Shown here: piece by piece, positions 42,728 to 50,157 of the stretch
How the letters are laid out: each line of letters opens with the position of its first letter
How positions within the stretch are numbered: position 1 is the first letter of the stretch
Source: JAQTNP01 sp964616145
GTDB taxonomy: Bacteria > Patescibacteriota > Minisyncoccia > Minisyncoccales > PEYH01
Assembly (NCBI GenBank): GCA_964616145.1
Contig: CAZTRD010000004.1
Location: forward strand, 1 to 63,529
Length of the DNA stretch: 63,529 nt
Direction: 5' to 3'
The notes under the pieces: model-generated
Databases searched by the model: none
Seen by the model: the letters and a program-made list of their open reading frames with translations, nothing else
Told to the model about the DNA's origin: nothing
Translations under genes and position numbers: made by a program

Positions 42728-42988
42728 ATGTCAACTGTAATGACAGTGGAAGTTTCTAAAGTTGAGGACGGTAAGATTTCTATAAATTTTCATAAGGTTA
42801 AAAATGGAGAGATTGAGGAAGAGGACGTGAGTCGTAAAATAGTGGATATTCTTAAAAAGAATCTACAATCTTTTATATCCTTTGAAGGATGCTTGATGAC
42901 GTCAATCCCTTCTATATTTCCACCAACTTCTAAAGATAATAAGAATATTAAATATAATTTAACTGATTTTGAAAAACTTGAGGTGTAA
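42728..42988 (+). CDS. Hypothetical protein (86 aa)
   Basis: TAAGGATTATT precedes ATG 42728. Beta-rich N-terminal half, helical middle. Cotranscribed with its neighbours. No family recognised. Confidence 0.6.
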   Translation: MSTVMTVEVSKVEDGKISINFHKVKNGEIEEEDVSRKIVDILKKNLQSFISFEGCLMTSIPSIFPPTSKDNKNIKYNLTDFEKLEV

Positions 42989-42989
42989 G

Positions 42990-43187
42990 ATGGGTGAAAA
43001 GAAAGCAATAAGATATCCTCTAGAAGCGCATATAGAGTTTGAAGATGGTTGTGTATTCGATAAAACTTTCGAAAATTTAGAAGAAATCTCCTGTCCGGAT
43101 AAATGCGAACACGGTTCAGGTATTAGAAAGATCTTAAAAAGAGCAACTTCTCTCCCTAAATTTTCCGAAGATGTTCCTACAATTTAA
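42990..43187 (+). CDS. Hypothetical protein (65 aa)
   Basis: ATG 42990 with GAGGTG four bases upstream; begins one base after the previous stop. Contains CPDKCEHG, a possible half metal site. Last gene before promoter-like site 4 and the tRNA region. Confidence 0.55.
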   Translation: MGEKKAIRYPLEAHIEFEDGCVFDKTFENLEEISCPDKCEHGSGIRKILKRATSLPKFSEDVPTI

Positions 43188-43190
43188 CAT

Positions 43191-43219
43191 ATTAAATTTT
43201 AGGTGAATTGTGGCATAAT
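43191..43219 (+). promoter_or_regulatory. Putative phage promoter (site 4) for the tRNA region
   Basis: ATTAAA at 43191, 17-bp spacer ending TGTGG, CATAAT at 43214. About 150 bases of leader follow, containing an 11-bp stem CTCTATATTAA/TTAATATAGAG (about 43262-43311) and a T-run, then the first tRNA. Confidence 0.65.
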
Positions 43220-43375
43220 ACTATGTAGATTGTATACGCTCTTTATCGAATATCTTTCAGCTCTATATTAACATCTGAAATATAATGTTTCTGAATTTAA
43301 TATAGAGATTTTTTAGTTACTTGAATCGAAGTAATTACTATTTACTTTGCTTTATATGTATGTTGAAAAGTGTAA

Positions 43376-43447
43376 GTCCTCATCGTCTAGTGGCTAGGAC
43401 ATTTGGTTTTCGTCCAAATAACGTCGGTTCAACTCCGGCTGGGGATA
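43376..43447 (+). tRNA. tRNA-Glu(TTC)
   Basis: Acceptor GTCCTCA/TGGGGAT, T arm GTCGG-TTCAACT-CCGGC, anticodon loop TTTTCGT. No encoded CCA. Confidence 0.92.
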
Positions 43448-43458
43448 AAAAAATATAT

Positions 43459-43530
43459 TCCTCTCGACGCGCAAGGTGTGCGGCCAGACTGTTAATCTGT
43501 GTGAGCTAGGTTCGATCCCTAGGGGAGGAG
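43459..43530 (+). tRNA. tRNA-Asn(GTT)
   Basis: Acceptor TCCTCTC/GGGAGGA, T arm CTAGG-TTCGATC-CCTAG, anticodon loop CTGTTAA. One mismatch in the anticodon stem. No encoded CCA. Confidence 0.9.
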
Positions 43531-43549
43531 CTGAAAAGGAAAATTTAAG

Positions 43550-43678
43550 ATGAGTTTTTGGGAGTTTTTCGAAAAGCATTATATAATTGTCTTCATAGCT
43601 ATGTTTGTGATAGGAGATTTTATAGAAAGAGTTATAAGGAATATAGGTTGTGTTTTAAAGGAGAAGAATGACAAGTAA
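43550..43678 (+). CDS. Small membrane protein (42 aa)
   Basis: ATG 43550 with AAAAGGAAAATTTAAG upstream. Hydrophobic HYIIVFIAMFVIGDFI predicts one transmembrane helix, followed by a basic tail. Overlaps the next gene by 11 bases. Function unknown. Confidence 0.55.
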   Translation: MSFWEFFEKHYIIVFIAMFVIGDFIERVIRNIGCVLKEKNDK

Positions 43679-43982
43679 TCGGTTGGCTATGGATGAAATT
43701 ATAACTTTACATACAGAATTGTTGGGGATAAAGAAAAAGGTAAATGTTAAGAAAGAAGTTAAGAAAGAAGTTAAGAAAGAAGAGGTTGATTCAGGTTATA
43801 TACAAGAAACTTTGGAAGAGATTACGGAAACTTTGACGGGGTTTGCGAAAATTTTGAAGAGTGTAAGGAATATTGTAGATGAAGTGGCAAACCGTGTATT
43901 TGATACAGGGAGAGTAATTTACGATAATACTAAAGAAATTAAGCGTATTGTGGAAATGTTATCTAAGATTCATTCAAGATAA
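43668..43982 (+). CDS. Hypothetical helical protein with VKKE repeat (104 aa)
   Basis: Begins TSNRLAMDEIITLHTELLG, resembling PTNRLTTGNLIALYNWAG of the next gene, so the two are probably diverged paralogues. A low-complexity VKKEVKKEVKKEE segment lies near residue 28, and the remainder is coiled coil. AAAGGAGAAG upstream. Confidence 0.6.
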   Translation: MTSNRLAMDEIITLHTELLGIKKKVNVKKEVKKEVKKEEVDSGYIQETLEEITETLTGFAKILKSVRNIVDEVANRVFDTGRVIYDNTKEIKRIVEMLSKIHSR

Positions 43983-44012
43983 ATTTAAGAATTGTAATTA
44001 AGGAGAAGAAGA

Positions 44013-44417
44013 ATGCCGACCAACAGGTTGACTACGGGAAATTTAATAGCTCTATATAACTGGGCAGGTTCCAACGAAATTCAAGAAGATTTACGGAACT
44101 TGACAGACAGAGAAAATGCTGCTACGGCAGATGAAGCTCTGGGTTTTGTAGTTACCGCAAGCAATATTGCAAAAATTAGAGAGTTGTACGATATAAAAAA
44201 AAGTCATGTGAAGACTAAGAAAGAAACTGAAACTACTTTAGAAGATATTAAAAAGATATGTGAGTATTTAAATAACGGAATGGATGTTATCATAGAGACT
44301 TTAGCAGAATTGAGAGGTGATATAAATAAGAATGCTGAATCCAAAATAGTTGTAAGAGGTTCGGGACCAAGCTGTCCTCAGCCAAGTGGGGACCTTCATG
44401 CCTTTATCAGAAGATAA
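44013..44417 (+). CDS. Hypothetical helical protein, paralogue of the previous gene (134 aa)
   Basis: Strong ribosome site AAGGAGAAGA. N terminus matches the neighbour at NRL and the following helix; C-terminal half is coiled coil, then a Pro/Ser/Gly-rich tail. It ends 25 bases before tRNA-Leu(CAA). Confidence 0.6.
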   Translation: MPTNRLTTGNLIALYNWAGSNEIQEDLRNLTDRENAATADEALGFVVTASNIAKIRELYDIKKSHVKTKKETETTLEDIKKICEYLNNGMDVIIETLAELRGDINKNAESKIVVRGSGPSCPQPSGDLHAFIRR

Positions 44418-44442
44418 AAAAACTGCTGTATAAGTGTAATAC

Positions 44443-44527
44443 GCTGGGGTGGTGTAATTGGCGAAACGCGGTAGCTTCAAGAGCTATTGGAAGAAATTCC
44501 GTAAGGGTTCGAGTCCCTTCCCCAGTA
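44443..44527 (+). tRNA. tRNA-Leu(CAA)
   Basis: Acceptor GCTGGGG/CCCCAGT, long variable arm, anticodon loop TTCAAGA. No encoded CCA. Confidence 0.9.
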
Positions 44528-44550
44528 TTTTAAAATAAAAGGATATTTAA

Positions 44551-44895
44551 ATGTGGGCATTTTTTGCTGTTTTGGGATGGATGTTTTTTGGAGGTCTCCT
44601 GTGTGCTATATCTGAAACAGGAGATAGTACTTCGCTTTATGCTAGAATAGCTCCAGCCATTTTAGTGTTTTGGGGTATAGTAACTTTATTCGTTATAGTT
44701 ATCGGAGGAACGATAGCTTACAACAGCAGTAAGACAGAATCTCCAGAAAAATATGTAGAGGAAAGATTTTTCGAAACTAAAGAAGCGTACCTATCTCGTA
44801 AGAAATTGGAGAAAGAGATTTTAGATCTTAAGAGGAGAGAGGTAATTGCTTTAGAAAAACTTCTAGAGATGAAGAAGGAATATAAGAATGATTAA
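44551..44895 (+). CDS. Membrane protein with two transmembrane helices (114 aa)
   Basis: Two hydrophobic spans (WAFFAVLGWMFFGGLLCAI and ILVFWGIVTLFVIVIGGTI), then a charged coiled-coil C terminus. AAGGATATTTAA upstream. Overlaps the zinc-ribbon gene by eight bases. Function unknown. Confidence 0.6.
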   Translation: MWAFFAVLGWMFFGGLLCAISETGDSTSLYARIAPAILVFWGIVTLFVIVIGGTIAYNSSKTESPEKYVEERFFETKEAYLSRKKLEKEILDLKRREVIALEKLLEMKKEYKND

Positions 44896-45073
44896 GGTTT
44901 TTTGTGATCGGTGTTCTAAAGAGATTGCAAAACCTACTTTTGCTGAAATTACAAGTTCCCAACATATATGTTCAACATGTGTGTTGGGAGATCATAAAAA
45001 ACAGCCTAAAAAAGATGTTCCTAAAGAACATTGTTGTATAGGATGTAAAGGTGTTGAAGGAGGTAGTGCATGA
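44888..45073 (+). CDS. Zinc-ribbon microprotein (61 aa)
   Basis: Three Cys pairs: CDRC, CSTC and CIGC, with a Lys-rich linker. Overlaps the next gene by four bases (ATGA). One of about ten small zinc-binding proteins in the tRNA region. Confidence 0.6.
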   Translation: MIKVFCDRCSKEIAKPTFAEITSSQHICSTCVLGDHKKQPKKDVPKEHCCIGCKGVEGGSA

Positions 45074-45312
45074 AGAGAATGTTTGTATTGTTATGTGTGC
45101 TTTTGATTGGGTGTTCGAATATAAAGAATTTACCTCCAGTTGTGAAGGAAGCTGTTTTAGAAGAGGTAAGTGGGATTAAACTTATAAAATATTCGAGTTG
45201 GAAAGAAGATGGTAAAACACTTTTCAATGTTATTGGAAAGAAAGATAATAAGAAATATGTGATTACTGTGGATGAAAATGGAAAACTTTTGAATGTTCAT
45301 ATAGAATTTTAG
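45070..45312 (+). CDS. Small lipoprotein (80 aa)
   Basis: Signal MKRMFVLLCVLLIGC with lipobox LLIGC; the mature part is beta-rich (KKYVITVDENGKLLNVHIEF). It should sit on the outer face of the cytoplasmic or inner leaflet of an outer membrane. Possible superinfection-exclusion or spanin role; unproven. Confidence 0.6.
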   Translation: MKRMFVLLCVLLIGCSNIKNLPPVVKEAVLEEVSGIKLIKYSSWKEDGKTLFNVIGKKDNKKYVITVDENGKLLNVHIEF

Positions 45313-45318
45313 AAGAAG

Positions 45319-45409
45319 GGAGAGGTAAGTCGAGTTACGGACTAACGACCGCGCTCCTGAAAAGCGTAGGCCCTAAACGGGCGTGGGGATTCGAGATCCT
45401 CCCTCTCCG
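45319..45409 (+). tRNA. tRNA-Ser(TGA)
   Basis: Acceptor GGAGAGG/CCTCTCC with discriminator G, long variable arm (GGCCC...GGGC), anticodon loop CCTGAAA. Position 33 reads C instead of the near-universal T. Confidence 0.85.
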
Positions 45410-45416
45410 CCTTTTT

Positions 45417-45497
45417 AAAGATCACCAAAAGGAACACCGGTAGGAATCTGTCAGCCTTCCGGATATACCGGGCATTCCATAAACTGCGGTGATCTTT
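45417..45497 (+). ncRNA. Structured noncoding segment E1
   Basis: AAAGATCACC pairs with GGTGATCTTT (10 bp), enclosing 61 nt with inner pairs GGAAT/ATTCC and CCGG/CCGG. It does not fold as a tRNA. It starts eight bases after tRNA-Ser. It may be a small RNA or an elaborate terminator. Confidence 0.45.
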
Positions 45498-45616
45498 TAT
45501 CTACAGTGTATCTGCAAATAGCAGAACAGTGTGTGGGATGTGCTTAAATTGGAGCCCCGGGATTTGCTGTTGAATCAGCAATACTGGCGCTGGGTGGATT
45601 AAGCTACCTGTAGATA
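45498..45616 (+). ncRNA. Structured noncoding segment E2
   Basis: TATCTACAG pairs with CTGTAGATA (9 bp) around about 100 nt that contain the hairpins CTGC-AAATA-GCAG and TTGCTG-TTGAAT-CAGCAA. It follows E1 directly. No ORF fits it. Identity unknown. Confidence 0.45.
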
Positions 45617-45662
45617 TTACAAAAGAAAAGTAGAATGTACAGGAGAAAGTGAAAATGAGGCC

Positions 45663-45869
45663 ATGAAGAAGGTAGATGTTACGGTACAAATGCGGGTAGC
45701 GTATATCCCTAGATTCAGAGATATTAAGTACAAAGATGTGGAATTTGGGACTGTTTCATCTATAGGCGAAAAATACATCTATGTCAGATTTGATAAAGAC
45801 ATAAAACAGTTAGGTTGGGAAAGGTGTTGTGGTGAAGCATGTTTTCCCGAAGATTTAATTAAGATTTGA
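45663..45869 (+). CDS. Hypothetical beta-rich protein (68 aa)
   Basis: ATG 45663, with GAGG just upstream. The sequence (VEFGTVSSIGEKYIYVRFD) looks like a small beta barrel; ends CCGEACFPEDLIKI with possible metal-binding Cys. Function unknown. Confidence 0.55.
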   Translation: MKKVDVTVQMRVAYIPRFRDIKYKDVEFGTVSSIGEKYIYVRFDKDIKQLGWERCCGEACFPEDLIKI

Positions 45870-45906
45870 AGTATGGATTGATCTGCATCATCTAAAGGAA
45901 GAAAAA

Positions 45907-46278
45907 ATGAAATCAAATTGGTTTATACCGGGTTATTCTGGAAATTCGCTTATAGCAATAAAAGTCAAAGTCGAAAAAGAAGTTGGTGATTTTCAGGGGA
46001 TATGGGTTGATGAACCGATTGGTCATGCTGTGGGTGTGGATGAAATTATAAGTACTCGTAGAAAAGCGGTTGTAGAACTAAAGAAAAGAATAAATGAGGC
46101 TAGGGCATATGGGGAGGTAGTTATTTCTTCGGATCTTTCCAAATTCAGAAAAGAGCATGAAGCTTTTATTGCCTCTACTTGGGAAGAAAATGGACAAAAG
46201 TGGTCTGGACTAGGATATACGTTAGAAGATAAGAAAGAGAACGTTGATTGGTTTGGCCCTCAACATATTAAGGCTTGA
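45907..46278 (+). CDS. Hypothetical protein (123 aa)
   Basis: Ribosome site AAAGGAAGAAAAA. Mixed alpha/beta. After it lies a GC-rich 60-nt stretch (about 46285-46342) with ACCGG-CAA-CCGGG that resembles no complete tRNA. No family recognised. Confidence 0.55.
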   Translation: MKSNWFIPGYSGNSLIAIKVKVEKEVGDFQGIWVDEPIGHAVGVDEIISTRRKAVVELKKRINEARAYGEVVISSDLSKFRKEHEAFIASTWEENGQKWSGLGYTLEDKKENVDWFGPQHIKA

Positions 46279-46363
46279 TGTTTTTGAAGGCGCAGCGAGG
46301 GTGGGGCGCGGAGTCCTATACCGGCAACCGGGTTACTAGACCAAAAAAGGAGTAGTAAAAGGT

Positions 46364-46729
46364 ATGTTAAGTTGGAATATAGTTAAAAGACTTCCCTACG
46401 AAGCTAACGGGGATATGTTTAGATATGCTGATGGTAAAACCCAAAATGTATTTTGGGTAGTTAATGGCCCCTTTAAGGCCCGTTTAAAAGTTATAGGATG
46501 GGATAGAACGATTAAAGCACAATATTATATTTTAAGAAACTTGGAGAGTGGTAAGAAAGTTTTTATAGCTTTCCGAGATATGTATATAATACTTAAAACT
46601 AAGGATTTGAAGAAGGGGGAGTTTGAAGGGAATTGGATAGGAATTGGGTGGGGTGGGAATTACGGACTGCGTATGCATGAATCCGATCCGGATTGTCCTC
46701 CCGGATATGTATTTACTGATGAGGAGTGA
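46364..46729 (+). CDS. Hypothetical protein (121 aa)
   Basis: AAAAGGAGTAGTAAAAGGT upstream of ATG 46364. Beta-rich (VFWVVNGPFKARLKVIGW, KKVFIAF), with a Gly/Trp-rich end. It stops one base before tRNA-Ser(GCT). Function unknown. Confidence 0.6.
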   Translation: MLSWNIVKRLPYEANGDMFRYADGKTQNVFWVVNGPFKARLKVIGWDRTIKAQYYILRNLESGKKVFIAFRDMYIILKTKDLKKGEFEGNWIGIGWGGNYGLRMHESDPDCPPGYVFTDEE

Positions 46730-46730
46730 T

Positions 46731-46817
46731 GGAGGGTATGTTAAGTTGGTATAACGGTTGAGTTGCTAACTCAATGTCCGAAAGGGCACGTAGGTTCGAT
46801 CCCTACACCCTCCGCCA
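46731..46817 (+). tRNA. tRNA-Ser(GCT)
   Basis: Acceptor GGAGGGT/ACCCTCC, discriminator G plus encoded CCA, long variable arm, anticodon loop TTGCTAA. Confidence 0.92.
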
Positions 46818-46840
46818 TTTTGTATAAAAAGGATATTGTT

Positions 46841-47539
46841 GTGATAATCTTAGGAGATCTACATGGAGATTGGGGGACTTTAAAGAAAATACTAAATACT
46901 ACAGAAGATGAGACAATCATCCAGTGTGGAGATTTTGGGTTCTGGCCAAATACTGGAGAATGGAAGAGATTTAGTAATTATCTGAAATACCATCCCCTAA
47001 GTCCTAAAAAAATATATTGGTGTGACGGTAATCACGAACATTTTGAATATATAAAAAGACTTAAATTAGATAAGGATGGTAAGTGCCAAATTCTTCCGGG
47101 ATTATTTTATATGTCTAGAGGATCTGTACTAAAAATAGAAGATAAAGTCATTCTATTTTGTGGCGGAGCATCCAGTATTGACAGGCAGTGGAGGACTGCC
47201 GGTAGAGATTGGTTTCCGGAAGAAGTAGTTTCCGAATATTTTCTATCTGATTTAATTAAAATAATAGATAGGAGATTGTGTGGATTCAAAGTAGATATGC
47301 TAATTAGCCATACCTGTCCGTATGAAATTAATATGGTTTTAGAAGATGATTTGATAGATCCAACAAGATTTGTGTTAAATGAACTATGTAAAAGATATTC
47401 TCCTAAACGTTTATATTTTGCACATTGGCATGTTCATAAAGTAGGTTGTTTAAATAATACTGAATGGGTTTGTTTAAATCACAGCAAAAATTTTGATATT
47501 GGTTTTAAGGTTGTTTTGACAAAGGAAAAAAGTGCATGA
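46841..47539 (+). CDS. Calcineurin-like metallophosphoesterase (232 aa)
   Basis: I chose GTG 46841 with AAGGA seven bases upstream; a longer frame would read through the tRNA. Motifs: GDLHGDW, QCGDFGFW, CDGNHEHF, ISHTCP, and HWHVH, the full metal-site set of a phosphoesterase. Substrate unknown; candidates are nucleotide or RNA phosphates. Confidence 0.82.
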   Translation: MIILGDLHGDWGTLKKILNTTEDETIIQCGDFGFWPNTGEWKRFSNYLKYHPLSPKKIYWCDGNHEHFEYIKRLKLDKDGKCQILPGLFYMSRGSVLKIEDKVILFCGGASSIDRQWRTAGRDWFPEEVVSEYFLSDLIKIIDRRLCGFKVDMLISHTCPYEINMVLEDDLIDPTRFVLNELCKRYSPKRLYFAHWHVHKVGCLNNTEWVCLNHSKNFDIGFKVVLTKEKSA

Positions 47540-47751
47540 AGAGTGTTACTGAATACACAGTGGTTGAAGAAGGTTCCATAGTTCTTCCAGAAGATATTGT
47601 AGATATTTTGGAAGAGGCGTATTTGACGAAGGATATTGTCGGCTCCTCTCTTATCGATGCTTTTGAAATTTTTAAAGGAGATGATGAGGATACGCACACT
47701 AAGATTAGAGTTACAGCTAAGGTTTCTGTAACTATTGAAGAGGTTAAGTAA
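47536..47751 (+). CDS. Hypothetical protein (71 aa)
   Basis: Overlaps the phosphoesterase by four bases (ATGA). Acidic, mixed alpha/beta. Ends 11 bases before tRNA-Leu(TAA). No family recognised. Confidence 0.55.
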   Translation: MKSVTEYTVVEEGSIVLPEDIVDILEEAYLTKDIVGSSLIDAFEIFKGDDEDTHTKIRVTAKVSVTIEEVK

Positions 47752-47762
47752 GAAAGAAATAA

Positions 47763-47850
47763 GGCCGAGTGGTGTAATTGGCGAAACACGCGAGACTTAA
47801 AATTTCGTGGGAGAAATCCCGTGAGGGTTCGAGTCCCTCCTCGGCTACCA
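47763..47850 (+). tRNA. tRNA-Leu(TAA)
   Basis: Acceptor GGCCGAG/CTCGGCT, encoded CCA, long variable arm, anticodon loop CTTAAAA. Confidence 0.9.
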
Positions 47851-47894
47851 TTATGAATTGTATACGTTTTCAGGTAGATCACTAGGAGAAAACT

Positions 47895-48278
47895 ATGTTT
47901 GTTGTGTACAACGCTGTGGATGATGAATTTCTATCTAAGTTTAATAAAAAAGAACCTCTAGAATCTCTGTTCGATTATAAATACGAGTTTTTAGCAGATA
48001 TTCGAGAGACTACAGAAGACTTTGCTGTTTTTTCCACAGCAGAAGATGCCCAAAAAGTTTGTGATATTCTTACGGAAGCATGTCTGGATGATATGATGGA
48101 AGGTGCGGCTAAACCGACTAAACCGGCAAAAATGTCGGACGAAGCCTTTAGAGATTCGTTGAAAGAAGACGTAAGTTTTATAGTTAGAGAAATAGTTGAG
48201 AAAAAGGTTTGGGGATTGACTGATGATGAAGATGAGTATGAAGATGAGGATGATTATGAAGATGAGGATGAACTATAA
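47895..48278 (+). CDS. Hypothetical protein with very acidic tail (127 aa)
   Basis: Ribosome site GGAGAAAACT. Globular first 100 residues; the last ~20 are almost all Asp/Glu/Tyr (DDEDEYEDEDDYEDEDEL), encoded by GATGAGGAT repeats. Acidic tails can mimic DNA or recruit basic partners. Function unknown. Confidence 0.6.
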   Translation: MFVVYNAVDDEFLSKFNKKEPLESLFDYKYEFLADIRETTEDFAVFSTAEDAQKVCDILTEACLDDMMEGAAKPTKPAKMSDEAFRDSLKEDVSFIVREIVEKKVWGLTDDEDEYEDEDDYEDEDEL

Positions 48279-48353
48279 ATTTTAATTAATTTGCATAGGG
48301 TACTATATTCGGAGACAAATGTTTTCGATTTTAAGTTTTGTCGGAGTAGTGTC

Positions 48354-48410
48354 ATGGGATGGCTAGGTGTTTTAGGAATGTTTTTACTAATCCTTCATTT
48401 TGGAGTGTGA
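48354..48410 (+). CDS. 18-residue hydrophobic peptide
   Basis: ATG 48354 with GGAG eight bases upstream; encodes MGWLGVLGMFLLILHFGV. It resembles the 29-residue membrane peptide at 576. It precedes the next gene by one base. Confidence 0.4.
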   Translation: MGWLGVLGMFLLILHFGV

Positions 48411-48411
48411 T

Positions 48412-48645
48412 ATGGATGATGGTCCTGAACTTAGAGAAACGAAGCTGGCTAAGAAAGTGCTAGAGTTTGAACTTGAGTTTGGAAATGGTTCTCACAACTC
48501 AACATTATTCGATAGTATAGTAGATTTGCTTATTACTAAAGGAATAACAAGTAAGGAAGAAGTTTTGGATTTTGTTGAAAAAGCTTTAGATAGTAAGACT
48601 GCACTTAAGAGAGCCCACAAATCAACTCAATCAAGGATGTTTTAA
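48412..48645 (+). CDS. Hypothetical helical protein (77 aa)
   Basis: ATG 48412 with GGAG six bases upstream; an in-frame TTG at 48400 is less likely. Charged helices throughout, ending KSTQSRMF. The next gene starts immediately after the stop. Confidence 0.55.
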   Translation: MDDGPELRETKLAKKVLEFELEFGNGSHNSTLFDSIVDLLITKGITSKEEVLDFVEKALDSKTALKRAHKSTQSRMF

Positions 48646-48813
48646 ATGGCAAGCGCAGTAGGTAAGAAAGCACGAAAAGCCGGTGGGAATAGATACACTA
48701 TTAAAAGACGGAAGAGTGCGGAAAAGCATGGGAAAGTGTTTGACAATTCTGTTCTAAAGCCGGAAGCATATAGACAGAAGAAGGCTGCACATAAGAAAGA
48801 ACTTAGTAAGTAA
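48646..48813 (+). CDS. Very basic small protein (55 aa)
   Basis: ATG directly follows the previous TAA, with AAGGATG upstream. About a third of the residues are Lys, Arg or His (GKKARKAGGNRYTIKRRKSA), suggesting nucleic-acid binding. Function unknown. Confidence 0.55.
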   Translation: MASAVGKKARKAGGNRYTIKRRKSAEKHGKVFDNSVLKPEAYRQKKAAHKKELSK

Positions 48814-48824
48814 AAAGTCAACCA

Positions 48825-48983
48825 GAAGAGGTATGCCTTAGTAAACACCTAGCGGTGAGTTAATGTAGATTGAATACAAAGAGAAACTGTATGTTTGGTT
48901 GAGCATAGTTGTCTTGAGTAACAATCACTAGTCCGAATTGTGTGTTTACTAAGACGGTGGGGACCCCACCTTACAGCCTCTTC
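48825..48983 (+). ncRNA. Structured noncoding segment E3
   Basis: An outer stem GAAGAGG/CCTCTTC encloses a domain closed by a perfect 12-bp stem, CTTAGTAAACAC (48837-48848) with GTGTTTACTAAG (48942-48953), plus a hairpin GGTGGG-GAC-CCCACC. GTTTTGT follows. Located just before tRNA-Arg. No ORF inside has a credible start site. Confidence 0.5.
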
Positions 48984-48992
48984 GTTTTGTAA

Positions 48993-49067
48993 GCCCCTGT
49001 CGTTCAACGGATAGGACCACGATCTTCTAAATCGTTAACGGTAGTTCAATTCTACCCAGGGGTTCCA
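48993..49067 (+). tRNA. tRNA-Arg(TCT)
   Basis: Acceptor GCCCCTG/CAGGGGT, discriminator T with encoded CCA, anticodon loop CTTCTAA. Confidence 0.9.
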
Positions 49068-49091
49068 CTTTTTAAAATTACTGGAGTTTGT

Positions 49092-49277
49092 ATGTGTAAA
49101 TGTAAGTATTGCGGAAAAGAAATTGAAAATACCCCTTTCTGCAGCGAGCTATGTGAAAGTGAATATATTAAGGGACTGAATTCACAAATAGATTTTGTAT
49201 ATCCGGATGGTTTTGATATCTTTCTAAAAGAAATTTTTGAAGATTTAGGGGCGAGTAACTCAATTGGTTTAGAGTAA
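49092..49277 (+). CDS. Zinc-ribbon microprotein overlapping a tRNA (61 aa)
   Basis: CKCKYCGKEIENTPFCSELC is a compact zinc site of the kind seen in short CxxC/CxxxC proteins. The last nine or ten codons and the stop lie inside the 5' half of tRNA-Ile(GAT). The 3' end of its mRNA is therefore removed when the tRNA is processed. Confidence 0.6.
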   Translation: MCKCKYCGKEIENTPFCSELCESEYIKGLNSQIDFVYPDGFDIFLKEIFEDLGASNSIGLE

Positions 49278-49326
49278 TGTCCTGATATGGCATAAGTTAA
49301 AGGTTCAAATCCTTTCTCGCCCACCA
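49249..49326 (+). tRNA. tRNA-Ile(GAT)
   Basis: Acceptor GGGCGAG/CTCGCCC, encoded CCA, anticodon loop CTGATAT. Its first 29 bases overlap the end of the zinc-ribbon gene. Confidence 0.88.
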
Positions 49327-49336
49327 AAGGATCAAT

Positions 49337-49522
49337 ATGGAAACTGCGGTTTTACCTACGAAGAGTGATGTGAATTGGATTAAGTGTACTCTGTGTCAGA
49401 AGACTGGATGGGTGCCGAAAGAAGGGTGTCCTAAAGGACCTATTAAAAAAAGACTTTTTATACTGAATAAGAAACATAAAGTTTGCGAAACATGTTTAAA
49501 TAAAATATTTTTAAAAAAGTAG
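49337..49522 (+). CDS. Zinc-ribbon microprotein (61 aa)
   Basis: AAAGGATCAAT upstream of ATG. CTLC and CETC pairs separated by a basic segment (GPIKKRLFILNKKHK). It ends just before tRNA-Ala. Similar in layout to the other small zinc proteins here. Confidence 0.6.
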   Translation: METAVLPTKSDVNWIKCTLCQKTGWVPKEGCPKGPIKKRLFILNKKHKVCETCLNKIFLKK

Positions 49523-49527
49523 TTTAA

Positions 49528-49604
49528 GGGGCTATAGCTTAGTTGCTTAAAGCGCGTGATTTGCACTCACGAGATCGGGGGTTGGAAGCCCTCTGGCTCC
49601 ACCA
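49528..49604 (+). tRNA. tRNA-Ala(TGC)
   Basis: Acceptor GGGGCTA/TGGCTCC, encoded CCA, anticodon stem-loop CGTGA-TTTGCAC-TCACG. Confidence 0.9.
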
Positions 49605-49651
49605 TTTTATTTGTCTTGTTGGTCTTCGGGTCGGCAATACGGAAAGTGGAA

Positions 49652-49897
49652 ATGTTAATTATTAGAATCAATTTTATAAATTGGTGTTTTATTCTTAAGG
49701 GGGATATATGGATTGCTGAAAATGAACGGGGTGGAATATTTTATAATTTGGTTGAAAGCTTTAAGTATCTTTTGGAGAAGAAGGATTTGGAAAATATGTT
49801 AGAATTTTGGAGAGCACATAAAGTAAAAGGTTCTGAAGAAGATTTCGAATCTTTTGCAAAGTGGTTTAAGAATGAATATGCTGCAAGCTTATTGTGA
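49652..49897 (+). CDS. Small paralogue with shared C-terminal tail (81 aa)
   Basis: I chose ATG 49652, since the longer frame starts inside tRNA-Ala. Beta-rich start (MLIIRINFINWCFIL), helices, then FAKWFKNEYAASLL. This tail closely matches those of the next gene and of the gene at 56672. Confidence 0.6.
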   Translation: MLIIRINFINWCFILKGDIWIAENERGGIFYNLVESFKYLLEKKDLENMLEFWRAHKVKGSEEDFESFAKWFKNEYAASLL

Positions 49898-49905
49898 GAC
49901 TTAAT

Positions 49906-50142
49906 ATGTTTACTTTGAAAGGTAGTAGTGGAACTGTTTATGATTTTTCTTTTGAAGAGGAGAGGTGGGTAGCTAGATGTAGGAGTGATACGGATATAGT
50001 TTTTGATACATTGGATTTTGGTTTTGTAGAATTGAGTGAACTGGATTTAAAGGCTTTTGAAATGAGTTTGATAAGAGGTACTAAAGAATTTAAAGAATTT
50101 TGTAAGTGGTACAGAAGAGAGTTAGCTCTCCATCTGTTGTAA
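49906..50142 (+). CDS. Small paralogue with shared C-terminal tail (78 aa)
   Basis: ATG 49906 starts MFTLKG, like MFTILF of the 56672 gene. It ends FCKWYRRELALHLL. A GTG overlapping the previous stop (49894) is an alternative start. Function unknown. Confidence 0.6.
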   Translation: MFTLKGSSGTVYDFSFEEERWVARCRSDTDIVFDTLDFGFVELSELDLKAFEMSLIRGTKEFKEFCKWYRRELALHLL

Positions 50143-50157
50143 ATTAAAGGAAGTGAT

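Noticed and set aside
43321..43509. 62-residue plus-strand ORF
   Set aside because: It runs through tRNA-Glu and tRNA-Asn and has no ribosome site; a chance frame over RNA genes.
45498..45616. E2 as a tRNA-Phe, because of a hairpin with TTGAAT
   Set aside because: The loop has six bases, not seven, and no D or T arm is present.
46285..46342. GC-rich segment resembling a decayed tRNA
   Set aside because: No T arm and no acceptor pairing; only a small CCGG hairpin, so I could not call an RNA gene.
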